From contig NW_024105257.1 of assembly GCF_016802725.1 (NCBI RefSeq), positions 2,501-66,500 of the forward strand: 64,000 nt of DNA, written 5' to 3'. Both the position numbers and the translations under genes were made by a program. The notes under the pieces are model-generated. The model was given only the letters and a program-made list of their open reading frames with translations, did no database searches and was not told where the DNA came from. Position 1 is the first letter of the stretch; the number at the start of each line of letters is the position of its first letter. The DNA comes from Solenopsis invicta (lineage: Eukaryota; Arthropoda; Insecta; Hymenoptera; Formicidae). Positions 55,201 to 64,000 of this stretch are shown here, one piece after another.

Positions 55201-55885
55201 CGCTCCGACCGAAGAAACCGAGTCGGACACCAACGACGACGACGACGACGCGGCATGCGGCGCGCTCGTGACTCGGCCGGCGAGCCGAGCGACGCTCCGG
55301 CAGAAGCAACACGAGAGCACGGCCACGGCACGTGGGCAAATTCCTACGACCAGCGCGCGCACCGGTAGCCGGAATTCGAGCGCGGATACCAGGAACCGAT
55401 CGGCTCATTCTCAGAAGAGATATGGAGCACGACGGTATCCTCGCCGAGATCGCCGAGCTGCTAGGCGAAGCTCCGGAGCCGTACGACCCGGCACGGCCCG
55501 GAATGGAGCCACCGCCAAGGTCAACACCGCCACCGGCACAGGGGGACACCCCCATGGCTACCACCAGCCACCGACGACCCGTTGCCACCGTCGGGGTACG
55601 CCGAGGCCGCCTGATACAGCCCTCCGACCGACGAACTCAGGAGAAACGGGCCTGGCTCATGCTGGAGCCACCCCGTCCGCCGCCACGCCTCGCCACCGAG
55701 CCGCCGCCGCCACCGCCACCGACACCGGCACCGCTACGCGCCACCGGACCCACGCCACCGCCACCGGTCGCCGTAGAAGTGGAACCGGGGATCATCGTCG
55801 AGGTCCCCCACTTCGCGGTGCACACCAGCCGCGAATACAAGCCGCGACTTGGCAACCGCCGCTGGCATCTGCGGTTCGACCGTAA
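52085..55885 (+). CDS. pol: pol polyprotein of the tRNA-Lys gypsy element
   Basis: No stop over 1266 codons. Protease LLDSGSEGSFV (about residue 66); RT with STIDLMSGYWQIPL, FGLHSAPATFQRLL and YLDDIIV (about residue 367); RNase H QTDASTTGLGAVL (about 514) and VTDHQSLRWL; integrase finger (H...H ... CRTCLAHK, about 710-750) and core residues in TIDLVGPLP, WSDNGTQLRS and NPVERTNRTV; then GPLEVRRI-type C-terminus near residue 1005. Expressed presumably by -1 frameshift from gag; the real N-terminus is in the overlap. The last about 150 codons overlap ORF3 and have a low-complexity Thr/Arg/Ala composition, so pol may functionally end earlier. Confidence 0.95.
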   Translation: MPPRGPQILFPVRERRRLYPRLPSAAGKRRQGRGHRDRSPVLRIRYNPRPHIDVPVGDTTLTALLDSGSEGSFVSTDAAERLHGKGYTTIPVTGRIYLADGSSTPVETCLVLPVVFPARSFRHEFRVLPGLDVDMLIGVDVMARARITIPPPPLHREEDRPPRDAVRPTTVASTEPAEDARLQAFLAEELPKFDRVRGPTDRAEHVIRVKNHPPIKQRYRPRNPAMQAIIDHEVDEMIRAGVIEPSRSAWSSPIVIVRKKDGKPRFCIDFRRVNEVTERDAYPLPQIPATLDKLRGARYLSTIDLMSGYWQIPLAPASRPVTAFTVPGRGLMQFKVMPFGLHSAPATFQRLLDDVLGPELEPRVFVYLDDIIVVTRTFDEHLATLREVFRRLREARLRPNTEKCRFCTERLKYLGHVVDRDGIRTDPEKTEAIANWPEPQSVRQIRQFLGLASWYRRFIRDFATVAAPLTALTRKNARWSWGNHEQAAFEALKTTLTSAPVLACPDFERQFVLQTDASTTGLGAVLTQYFPEGERVIAYASRTLNNAERNYSATELECLAVLWGIRRMRDYLEGYRFKVVTDHQSLRWLQKLDSPTGRLGRWAFELRQFDFEVQYRKGSLNKVADALSRRTAVNAAANTACAWYRKWWDITSTTPDAAPDFRIADGRLYRHVLHTLDFTDAPNDAQWKECVPRENRAELLQRYHDAPTAGHLGTAKTIARIARHFYWPGMFREISRYVRQCRTCLAHKPEQRRPAGLLHPTDVSQPWQQVTIDLVGPLPRSSQGHTWLLTMQDRFTKWLEMRALRRATAANVATALTKAVILRHGCPEEIWSDNGTQLRSATLTDLLRALQIRHRLTPAYAPHCNPVERTNRTVKTMIRQYLHRDHRKWDERLAELQFAYNTATHDATGHTPAFLNHGRELRRPEERAPAGPPQRPHALQRRLRETYALVRIQLARAFQRQQQYYNLRRREWRPKRGDWVWKRDHPLSRRADAFNAKLAPKYIGPLEVRRIISPVIYDLRSAGGKWYRHVHVQDLKPAPAPTEETESDTNDDDDDAACGALVTRPASRATLRQKQHESTATARGQIPTTSARTGSRNSSADTRNRSAHSQKRYGARRYPRRDRRAARRSSGAVRPGTARNGATAKVNTATGTGGHPHGYHQPPTTRCHRRGTPRPPDTALRPTNSGETGLAHAGATPSAATPRHRAAAATATDTGTATRHRTHATATGRRRSGTGDHRRGPPLRGAHQPRIQAATWQPPLASAVRP

Positions 55886-55937
55886 CGGCCGGCTCCGGTC
55901 GTGCAAGGAAAAGTCCTACGCACGGCCGGAGAAATAA
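55422..55937 (+). CDS. ORF3 of the tRNA-Lys gypsy element, unknown function
   Basis: ATG at 55422 gives about 171 codons in the gag frame, ending 46 bp before the 3' LTR. Features: acidic start MEHDGILAEIAELLGEAPEP, a proline-rich middle (PPPPPPP), then VEVEPGIIVEVPHFAVHTSR and a conserved-looking end RRWHLRFDRNGRLRSC. It overlaps the pol frame; its composition is more protein-like than the overlapping pol tail. I have a memory of similar small proteins in hymenopteran gypsy elements but no name. It lacks signal peptide or membrane segment, so it is not an env. Confidence 0.65.
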   Translation: MEHDGILAEIAELLGEAPEPYDPARPGMEPPPRSTPPPAQGDTPMATTSHRRPVATVGVRRGRLIQPSDRRTQEKRAWLMLEPPRPPPRLATEPPPPPPPTPAPLRATGPTPPPPVAVEVEPGIIVEVPHFAVHTSREYKPRLGNRRWHLRFDRNGRLRSCKEKSYARPEK

Positions 55938-55967
55938 GATGAATTAGGCCTCTGAATTCAGGCCTAC

Positions 55968-55983
55968 TCAAAGGGGGGGGTGG
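55968..55983 (+). other. polypurine tract
   Basis: AAAGGGGGGGGTGG immediately before the 3' LTR, as expected for plus-strand priming. Confidence 0.9.
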
Positions 55984-57063
55984 TGTAACAAACCGCCTTT
56001 CCGCTCCCCCCTCGGACCGTCCATCGTTCCGGGCTGTCCGGCCGAACAACCGCCGGACAGCAGAAACACGGCGCATAGCGCCGAAAATATACTCTAACAC
56101 CGGCGTAGCGCGCGTTGACGCATCCGCACGTGAGATCTGCGTGGCAGATCTCCGCGCGCACGCGCTCGACCGGAGTGGCGACCGCCGGACCGATCTCGAG
56201 CGGCAGGGAGACCCCCACCGATTCCGTACCGTTCCGTACCCCCGCACCGTCCCTGCTCTCGAGATTCGGGTATATAAGCGCCGCCGCTCCGAGAGTCGAG
56301 CGGTCTTCTTCTCCGTCCACTCTCCGATCCAGAAGAAGCCCAACCTAGCGCTCACTTGGGAGTTAAGAGCCTTAGCTTCCGCCAAGCAGTCTTGGCAAGA
56401 GCCTTCCGCTAATCCCGATACCGCCGATAAAAACGGGCTCAAGTACATCTTGGGCTCCACCAGGAGATCCTGGTCGGCGATTCCCGATCCGCCGTCCTTA
56501 CTACGGTATCGACTCACGGCCTGGGGTGTGGAGTTCCGCGCCTCTACCAAGGGCTCTTGGCGTGAGTCGATCACCACCGCCGAACATCGCGGTATTAACC
56601 GCTCGCGACGGGAATCCCCGCTCCGCGTACACTCGCACCGAGCGCGCGTCACTTACGGCCGTGGCCACGGCCTTCAGCAAGGCCACGGTCTGCGCGCGTC
56701 AACACCGGCTCCGAGTTCCCGGAAAACTCGAGGCCGGAATTCCGCGAACTCAGCCGCGACAATAGCGCGATCCAGACATTGGTAAATACCGTTCGTTACG
56801 TCCGCGCGCTCCGTTTTCTCGTCCGTCCGTCCGCGCGTAGCCGTTAAGTTTTGTTGGGTCCGTCCGAGCGTCACCGTCATCCGTCCGTCCGAGCGTCGTG
56901 GCCAAGCCACTCCACCTGTATATAGTCAGCACAAAATAAACGCACTACTTGTATTTACCACCTAAAGCAATACCAGTCTAGTTCTCTTGGCGACCTCCCT
57001 CCGCGTCCTGGTCCGTCCGCAGTCACGCACCGCCCCGTGCGCGGAAAAAGACGGGTCGTTACA
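55984..57063 (+). repeat. 3' LTR of the tRNA-Lys gypsy element
   Basis: 1080 bp, two bases longer than the 5' LTR; differences include CATTGTAAAT versus CATTGGTAAAT near the end and several single substitutions. Confidence 0.97.
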
Positions 57064-57557
57064 GACTTATTTAACTAAATTAGAGGTAATGACTTGCAAA
57101 ATAATTAGTTAAGTTAAAAAGTTGTCAACATTAGATATTAACCTCTTAATTTTATTGTTTAACTTATAACTTTTGAAATAGTTACCATCTAACCTTGATA
57201 ATCAAGGAAACCAATTGCCAAAAAATATCACACAAAATGATGTTACATCTGTATCTGAGTTATTACTTCAAGAAAATGATAACATCTCATTAATTGAACA
57301 TGAAAGGTATTTAAAAAGTAATAGAAATAAAAAAATTTAATGTAAAAAAACTTGTTGCTCTTAGACTTCCAAATATAAAAATAATTGTAGATGTCATATC
57401 AAATTAATCATTATTTATAAATCATTTTTTTTTATTTTTTTTCATACATTTCAATAGACAAATTGTACAAATATTGCGTGATAATGGTATCAATATTGAA
57501 AATTATAACAAATTATAATACAGTATTAACCAATATATTATTTAATATATACATATG

Positions 57558-57564
<7 letters not shown>

Positions 57565-57601
<37 letters not shown>
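57565..57601. repeat. (TA)n microsatellite
   Basis: About 18 TA units within intron 2 of the transposase-like gene. Confidence 0.95.
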
Positions 57602-57604
<3 letters not shown>

Positions 57605-57660
57605 CTTTCGGTATTACAAGAGCTTCCGTTTTCTATACATTATATTCACCATATAATACA

Positions 57661-58112
57661 AAGGTCTACAAAATTAGCGGGGTCTTGTTCTTTGAACAAT
57701 GCATGATGTTTTTATAGGATCTTGATGCGCTGAAAACGACTACGTGGTTCGTTTTTTTTTCAACCATCCTCCATTTTTTAAATATTCGCTAAAACAGCTT
57801 TTTCGAACTTGACTTATTTATGAATTTTTTTTGGCTAAAGAAAAAATGAAAGCGAGGTCAGCTTTACAGCATTTTACGCAAAAATGTTACCACAATACAA
57901 TGCCGTAAAGCTGACCGCGCTATCATTTTTTCTTTAACTAAAAAAATTTCATAAAGAAGTAAAATTAGAAAAAACTTTTGCGATCATTTAAAAAATGGAG
58001 AGTGATGGAGAAAAAAGAACGACGTAGTCGTTTTCAGCGCATCAAAATTCTATAGAAACATCATTCAAAGTTCGAAGAACCCCCTCCCCCCCAACACTAA
58101 TTTTGTAGACCT
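57661..58112. mobile_element. foldback MITE, ~452 bp
   Basis: Ends AGGTCTACAAAATTAG and CTAATTTTGTAGACCT. Inverted arms of about 200 bp run through GATGCGCTGAAAACGACTAC and GGTCAGCTTTAC. No coding capacity. Lies in intron 2 of the transposase-like gene. Confidence 0.9.
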
Positions 58113-59785
58113 GTGATATTATTTAATAAATATAGTCAAATCGGGGTATATAAAATAATTATAATCTCTGGAATTATAGATTTAAAAATTTTGTAAAATT
58201 TTTAACAGTGAAGTTAAATCATCTTCATCAAGCGAAGAAAGTTCATATGAAACAAACCATGAGACAGACAAAGTGCAGTCTACATTTGAAGAATTAAACA
58301 AAAATATTTCTTTAAAAAAAAAAAATACGTAATTGGTCTATGAAACATATTTCAACTTTAAATAACAAAATGTTATCTGAATTACTATGTATTTTGAAAA
58401 CTGAACACAATGAATTTTCACAGACAGCTACAACATTTCTGCAAATTAAAAAGGCAACAAATAATGTCAAGTTTATGTTAGGAGCTAATGGATCTTTTGG
58501 TACTTATGTTTATTTCGATTTGGAAAAAGTTGTTAAATTGATGATAAATTCCGAAATATATGTGGAAGACTTTATTAAAATTTTATTTAATATTGACGGT
58601 GTACAAATTTATAAAAGTTCCAAACAACAATTTTGGCCTATATTAATCATGTTACATAATAAAAAATATATTGTCAAACCTCAAGTTGTGGCTATATGTA
58701 TATCATGGTGACTCTAAACCAAAATCACCAACGGAACTTCTAGATGATTTTATAACAGAATTATTAAGTTTAATGGCCAATAAAATTACAGTAGAAAATA
58801 AATCATACAGTATTAAAGTATTAGGTTTTGTATGTGATACACCGGCTAGAGCGTTTATTAAATGTGTAAAGTCTCACGTTGGTTTTTACGCATGCGAACG
58901 TTGTACAGTAAAAGGCCAAACCGTTTTTAAGAATAAACGCATTTATGCAAGCATTACTTGTAAAAAACGCAGTAAACAATCATTTGAAACCCGTAAACAA
59001 CTTGAGCATCATCTGAATAATGAAATCTCTCTATTATTGAAAATTCCAGAATTTGATCCGATAAAATCAGTTGTTTTAGATTCAATGCATCTTTTATTTC
59101 TAGGAGTTACAAAAACTTTATTAAACAATATTGTGTATGGTGGTCGCAAGATGGGTGGAATTGATCCACGAAATCGTTTGGTATTATATAAATTACTTCG
59201 CAATTTTTCTAGTCAAATTCCTGTAGAATTTCAAAGAAAAGTTTATGATATTATGGATTTGAAAAATTGGAAATCTACACAATTTCGTTTTTTTCTTTTG
59301 TATAGTAGTGCATTAGTACTTCGTTACGTTCTGCCTAATGATAAATATAAGCATTTTTGTCTACTGTACGTAGCATGTCGACTATTACGCAATGATAATT
59401 TAGCGGTATCAAATGTAGAAAATGTAAAAAAAGTTGTTAATATTATTTTTTCGTTTATTGCCGAGATTTTATGATCCCAATGTACAAAGTAGATATTAAT
59501 TTTCATAACTTGATTCATATAGCAGATGATGTAACTCACTGTTGTTCACTGACTTCAATTTCGGCGTTTTCATTCAAAAATTTTTTGATGATTTTAAAAA
59601 AACTAGTTCGTACTCCAAACAATCCTTTAAGTCAAGTTGCAAATCGTTTAAGAGAAATTAATTTAAATGCTGATATTAAAATTCAACGAATTGTACCAGT
59701 AACAGATTATGTAAAAACCAAAATTGTTGATTTAGAAAATCATATATTAAAAATACATTTACATGTGTCACATGGAAGGGAATAA

Positions 59786-59913
59786 TTATTACTAATACTT
59801 TATCTAATAATATCGTATAACTTAATAATGGTGAAATTATTCAAATTAATAAAATTTTTTCGTATAATTTTTCAAGTAAAGAAAATCAGTACAAATAAAT
59901 TACCTTTTCAAAA
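59786..59913. other. no feature seen
   Basis: Short AT-rich 3' flank of the transposase-like gene. Confidence 0.5.
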
Positions 59914-61434
59914 AAAAGGTAAAAAAAAGCGCCTATGTGTGTTGCGCGCAATTTATTTTGAAATTGTGTAATCTAATAAAAATGATATACATTTATAAAA
60001 AAAAAAAATGTGTGAAATCTTTTAAAGTGCGCTTATTATAAAAAGATTATACTTTTTCTACAAAATTAAAGTAGTCGTATTTGTATTTTCTTTGAAAAAC
60101 ATTCCTATTCTAACCCAACTGGTAGTATCTTCAATTTTTATACAAAACCCACGTGGTACTATCTCTGTATTGTTATTGAAAAATCTTCGTATTTTAAAAA
60201 TTCAAGTGATAGCATCTTTAATTCTCATTGAAAAATTTTATTCTAACCCAAGTATTTCCTTAAATATTGTGTAATTTAATTCAACCTAAATGCATTTTTC
60301 CAAAAAATCTTTTAAACAATCAAAGTACTATTTTTGTATTTCCATTGAAAAATCTTTCAATTTTAACCCAAGTGGTTGTATTTAATTTTAATAAGTTTCA
60401 ATGGAATATATAACATTTAATTTAAAAGATTAAAGAGGAAACGGTACAAAATGAGAAAATTTTATTGAAATAAAAATTTTTTGATGTACAAAAACATGGC
60501 GCTGCTAGATAGGAAAAACAATGAGAAGAATTGAATAATTTCTGTACAAAACCTAATTGCTACTATCTCTGTATTGTCATTGAAAATCTTCCAAACCAAG
60601 TGGAATTTAATCGAAAATAAATAATATATTAAAATTTTGTAATCTAATTTAACCTCAATAATTTATATTTTAACAGAATTTTTATTTTTTTAAGTAAAAT
60701 TCAAGTGGTATCTTAAGTTTAACTTACAATAAGAATTACTTAAATGTTAAAGAAGCTAAAACTTATTTTGCAAATTTTTTTTATAACGCATATCTTACAA
60801 GTGTTACATTTATTGCGTTCTTTCTTACGTCTTTTCTGCTTTTTCTAGCAGCGCCATGTCTTTGTACATCAAAAATTTTTATTTCAATAAAATTTTCTCA
60901 TTTTGTACCGTTTCCTCTTTAATCTTTTAAATTAAATGTTATATATTCCATTGAAACTTATTAAAATTAAATACAACCACTTGGGTTAAAATTAAAAGAT
61001 TTTTCAATGGAAATACAAAAATAGTACTTTGAATGTTTAAAAGATTTTTTGGAAAAATGCATTTAGGTTGAATTAAATTACACAATATTTAAGGAAATAC
61101 TTGGGTTAGAATAAAATTTTTCAATGAGAATTAAAGATGCTATCACTTGAATTTTTAAAATACGAAGATTTTTCAATAACAATACAGAGATAGTACCACG
61201 TGGGTTTTGTATAAAAATTGATACTACCAGTTGGGTTAGAATAGGAATGTTTTTCAAAGAAAATACAAATACGACTACTTTAATTTTGTAGAAAAAGTAT
61301 ATTCTTTTTATAATAAGCGCACTTTAAAAGATTTCACACATTTTTTTTTTTATAAATGTATATCCTTTTTATTAGATTACACAATTTCAAAATAAATTGC
61401 GCGCAACACACATAGGCGCTTTTTTTTACCTTTT
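59914..61434. mobile_element. foldback element with ~590-bp inverted arms
   Basis: Left end AAAAGGTAAAAAAAAGCGCC with CTATGTGTGTTGCGCGC; the right end is the complement. Arms about 59914-60530 and 60850-61434. Within each arm, a short motif around CAAGTGRTAKYATCT recurs four or five times at about 65-bp spacing, resembling subterminal transposase-binding repeats. No ORF. Central 300 bp is AT-rich and partly repeats the arm motif. Confidence 0.92.
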
Positions 61435-61913
61435 TTATATTATACATTGAAAATAATAAAATTAAATTTTTGACAAATGTCATTATGAAAATAGAAATTT
61501 GATAGTAAATGTACAAATGTAAGTGGATATAATAATAGTAACAGTGAAAGAAAGAACAAAAGTTATTTGTTTATATTATTTAATAAATTCAGTGCAAAAT
61601 ATTAATGTTATTCGGTACAAAATATCAATGTTTTATATATCTTAATATTACATAAAATTTATAGTTTTAAAACAAACAATTCAACGATTATATATATAAT
61701 CTTTTTATGTATTTTTCTCTCCTATACTATTGTCAGTTTTGCATGAGTTTCTCATAATAATAAATATAACAGATGTCTACTGATTACACATATAGATATT
61801 GAAGCAGTTGCAAATTATAATTTACAATGAACATAATTTGGTTAAAGTCCATAAAGTATTCTATGATAGAATTTAGCAATTTTATAGTAACAAATGCAAA
61901 ACTCACAATATAT
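61435..61913. other. no feature seen
   Basis: AT-rich spacer and presumed 3' flank of the minus-strand gene. Confidence 0.5.
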
Positions 61914-63036
61914 TTACTTGTTTAACAATCTTCTCTTCCTGTCGCCAGATCGTCGCAATTCTTGTATACATGCTTCTTCTTCAGTGATTGTGGTATCCTT
62001 TTTCTTCAAAACAATTGCTGCAAACATAATAAATGAATCTTGTTAAAATACATGTTAAAATGACATAAAGTAGTTCTACAAAAATTTTCATCTGAAATTG
62101 TATTCAATGTTACAGAAAAGTTTGTTTAAATGCAATTCAGTGCAACTACAAAGATTACAAAAAATGTTAAAATTATATACCAATTATTGTGTCAGACAGT
62201 TTCGATTTTTTTAATGATAACCTCTTTTTTTGGCCTGTCCACGTGTAAGCTTGTGCAACTTCATAGCCCATATAGTTTCCAACATTATGTTATTCACAAA
62301 TTTTGGTACAGTATCTCCACCAAAATGCGCCATTTTTTTTCATCTGTAACAAATAAAGCAATATTTTTTATTATATAATACATACATTATTTGATTGCAC
62401 AATTTTTTCAATTTATTCTTTTTCTAATTACCTTTATTAATTAAATAAATTGCATTAATATAAATTAACAATTTTGTTTACATTAAGTAATCAACATAAG
62501 AAATTTATATTACATTACATTAATAATATTTATAATAAATTATTGATTTAAGTAGGAAATTACAATGTAATAGTTAAAAATTTCTTTTTCCATTATTTAT
62601 ACTTTTACCTTAAGAGTGAAAGTAATGGAAAAAATATATTTATTTGCCCGTTATAAGAAACTTCACACTTGAATCAATAATTGTAATTAATATAATGTAA
62701 TGTAATGTAATATATTTGTTTCATGTTTTGATACTTAATAATTTAATTATTTTCTATCAATTTAATCTATTAACGTTAACTGACTGTTATCATAAGCCCT
62801 TTAATTTTTGTATGACAAGATACTTACAAATTGTTGCCGAACATTAATAGCCTCCAATCTGTTATTGAACATTTCTATTTGTACCACTGTAGTGAGGGGA
62901 AAATTTGGTAACAACGATACATCGTCTTCGTCTATTTCATTTTGTTGATTATTTTCATTTTCTAGTAATTGAATGATATGGTTGAGTTTCCGTTGAATTT
63001 TCTCATATTTGAGCAAGTAATTTTTGCGGCATTTTT
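61914..63036 (-). pseudogene. DUF4806-like gene, three exons, frameshifted
   Basis: Exon 63036-62828 encodes KYEKIQRKLNHIIQLLEN (coiled-coil), an acidic link and FPLTTVVQIEMFNNRLE. Exon 62343-62181 encodes AHFGGDTVPKFVNNIMLE, shifts frame, then AYTWTGQKKRLSLKKSKL. Exon 62017-61914 encodes IVLKKKDTTITEEEACIQEL and a basic tail. The FPLxT...E.FN..L, then GG...V..IM, then Y.W.G..K order is what I know of the DUF4806 family, proteins of unknown function expanded in arthropods. GT/AG junctions fit. Two one-base shifts in exon 2 (an A8 run at 62338; near 62270) break it; assembly slips are possible. It converges on the transposase-like gene upstream. Confidence 0.55.
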
Positions 63037-63372
63037 CTATACAACAAAATATATAAAAGTAAATAATAAAAAATTAACCTGGAAAAATGTAACCGAAATG
63101 CAAATAAAATAAATTACTAATAATAACAATAAAGAATAAAACTGATGTGACTATACCTAGTATAAGGTAAATCTATTGATCATAGCTGGCTCTTAGTCCT
63201 ATTTATATATTTGTTATTTAATATATTATATTATATATGATTTTACATATATTGTTACATATCTCAAAATGCGCGCCAAACAAATGTTAGGTCTTGATAC
63301 AGTGATAGGTTAAAAACGAGAAGAATAGTACCAAAAGATTAAATTGATAATTAGATAATAATGATAGCAAGT
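63037..63372. other. upstream region of the minus-strand gene
   Basis: AT-rich, no ORF. GCGCGCCAAACAAATG near 63270 is the only GC-rich motif. Confidence 0.4.
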
Positions 63373-64000
63373 GTTACGTCCTGCGGAGTAACAATTCTTT
63401 TCTTTCGAAATCGATGCGGCCAAGCAACCGAAAATCGCGAACAGATGGTCTATCTTAACCGCGCAAATAAGCTAAGATTGTCCGATCGAGTCTACGCTTG
63501 ACACGTGCCGGTTTTGGCGGAGGCAAGCGTTGAAACGCAGATGATTGACCCCATCGAAACACTTGTCGCGCAATTAATAGGTAACGATCTTCTAAGGAAC
63601 CTAACCGACAGGATGGATTACTCAGATGAAAAAACAGATTAGAAATCGAACGCGCTGAGAACGCGCGAGCAACAATAAGAGACAGTACATCTGCGGATTA
63701 AAATCCCATAGGAACCATAGGCAGAATCGGGTATAAAAAGAAGGAGCTCCTGAGCATTTCGGTCATTTTTTCGCCATTCGTTGTTCGCGATTCATAATTC
63801 ACTCCAGTTCGATCCGGCGCACATTCCGTGACATTATATGTCCGAGTTTGTGACGTGCGGATTCGTATTCATCATACTTAAATTTGACGCGGCGCTGTGA
63901 AAATTAAGTCAACAAGTTCTTCTACAACTTCCGAACACTCTGAGTGCCAACCGTCGACCAGCCGTCCGTCGTTGTAAGCTGAATCCGCTCCGCCAAACAC
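63373..64000 (+). mobile_element. 5' part of an LTR, cut by the window edge
   Basis: Begins TGTTACGTCCTGCGGAGTAA where AT-rich host sequence ends. Has a TATA box CGGGTATAAAAAGAAGG (63728-63744) followed by a TCGGTCATTTTTTCG start region. No end is visible. Likely a gypsy or BEL LTR; family not determined. Confidence 0.65.

Larger units (their letters stand above)
50125..57063 (+). mobile_element. Ty3/gypsy retrotransposon with ORF3, 6939 bp, GACT target duplication
   Basis: LTRs 50125-51202 and 55984-57063, flanked by GACT (50121-50124 and 57064-57067). About ten differences over 1.08 kb LTRs by eye, about 1 percent. tRNA-Lys primer site, gag, pol in the -1 frame, an extra ORF before the polypurine tract. 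GC-rich throughout against an AT-rich host. Inserted in exon 1 of a transposase-like gene. Confidence 0.97.
50002..59785 (+). pseudogene. spliced transposase-like gene interrupted by a gypsy element
   Basis: Exon 1 starts MLKRKYYNTKKCRELKKQ at 50002, is cut at 50124 by the retrotransposon, and resumes at 57068 (YLTKLE) to a GTAATG donor at 57086. Exon 2 is 57182-57306 (LPSNLDNQGNQLPKN). Exon 3 is 58209-59785. Exon 3 has GSFGTYVYFDL, FNIDGVQIYKSSKQQFWPI, YHGDSKPKSPTELLDDF, GFVCDTPARAFIK, HVGFYACERC and VVLDSMHLLFLGV. I recognise this as an animal transposase-like family resembling CACTA/EnSpm tnp2-type proteins (from memory, moderate confidence). Frameshifts near 58325 (A-run), 58700 and 59470. 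Intron 2 holds a MITE. Before insertion the coding phases join cleanly. Confidence 0.7.

Noticed and set aside
52372..55588. Numerous antisense ORFs under gypsy pol
   Set aside because: GC-rich shadow frames of pol with low-complexity Arg/Gly/Ser content and no domains.
1..64000. tRNA or rRNA genes
   Set aside because: No cloverleaf-like A/B box pairs or rRNA-like conserved stretches were noticed; the tRNA-like matches are retroelement primer sites.

Overview
The window is eukaryotic and looks like repeat-rich, gene-poor chromatin of an insect, most probably an ant. It has spliceosomal introns, DD41D and DD34D mariner transposons, Penelope-like and Ty3/gypsy retroelements, and a decayed fatty acid synthase of the expanded hymenopteran type. 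The species assignment is inference from sequence-family resemblance; no search was run. I see no intact single-copy host gene. Nearly all coding sequence is transposon-derived or pseudogenised.

Layout. 1-2650: a 14-bp satellite, about 300-bp satellites and a broken arthropod TE-type ORF. 2900-5650: a small inverted-repeat element and a long decayed Asn/Asp-rich ORF. 5900-7160: a putative minus-strand LTR carrying eight short hairpins with compensatory changes. 7470-7940: an intron-bearing Nup62 fragment. 8317-14048: two adjacent DD41D mariner-type transposons with long TIRs (407 and 299 bp). One transposase is frameshifted and one is intact. Each has a hairpin minisatellite just after the transposase stop. 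14.3-21 kb: a foldback MITE, a Penelope-like 3' end, two solo LTRs with 4-bp duplications, and a perfect five-unit heat-shock-element-like array. 21.3-23.5 kb: a DEDDh exonuclease pseudogene split by a mariner.

24.8-31.5 kb: a virus-like or self-synthesising-element cluster, with two small spliced genes on the minus strand diverging from a decayed family-B DNA polymerase that carries an embedded endonuclease-VII-type motif. The polymerase is interrupted by a second mariner copy, itself interrupted by a very young gypsy element with near-identical LTRs, a tRNA-Trp primer site and an open pol. 38.7-42 kb: a DD41D remnant and GTCGAC-rich repeats.

42-48.3 kb: a fatty acid synthase pseudogene on the minus strand (KS, MAT, DH, linker, start of ER). 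Its last exon dissolves into four alternating-orientation copies. 48.8-49.2 kb: a 160-bp satellite. 50.0-59.8 kb: a spliced transposase-like gene whose first exon was hit by a second gypsy element (tRNA-Lys primer site, gag, pol and an extra ORF3). 57.7-61.4 kb: two foldback elements. 61.9-63.0 kb: a DUF4806-like gene remnant on the minus strand. The right edge opens another LTR.

The insertions give a relative timeline. Old virus-like and transposase genes were hit by mariners, and then by young gypsy elements. Several reading-frame breaks are single-base changes in homopolymers, so some may be assembly error. Others are clear nonsense substitutions.
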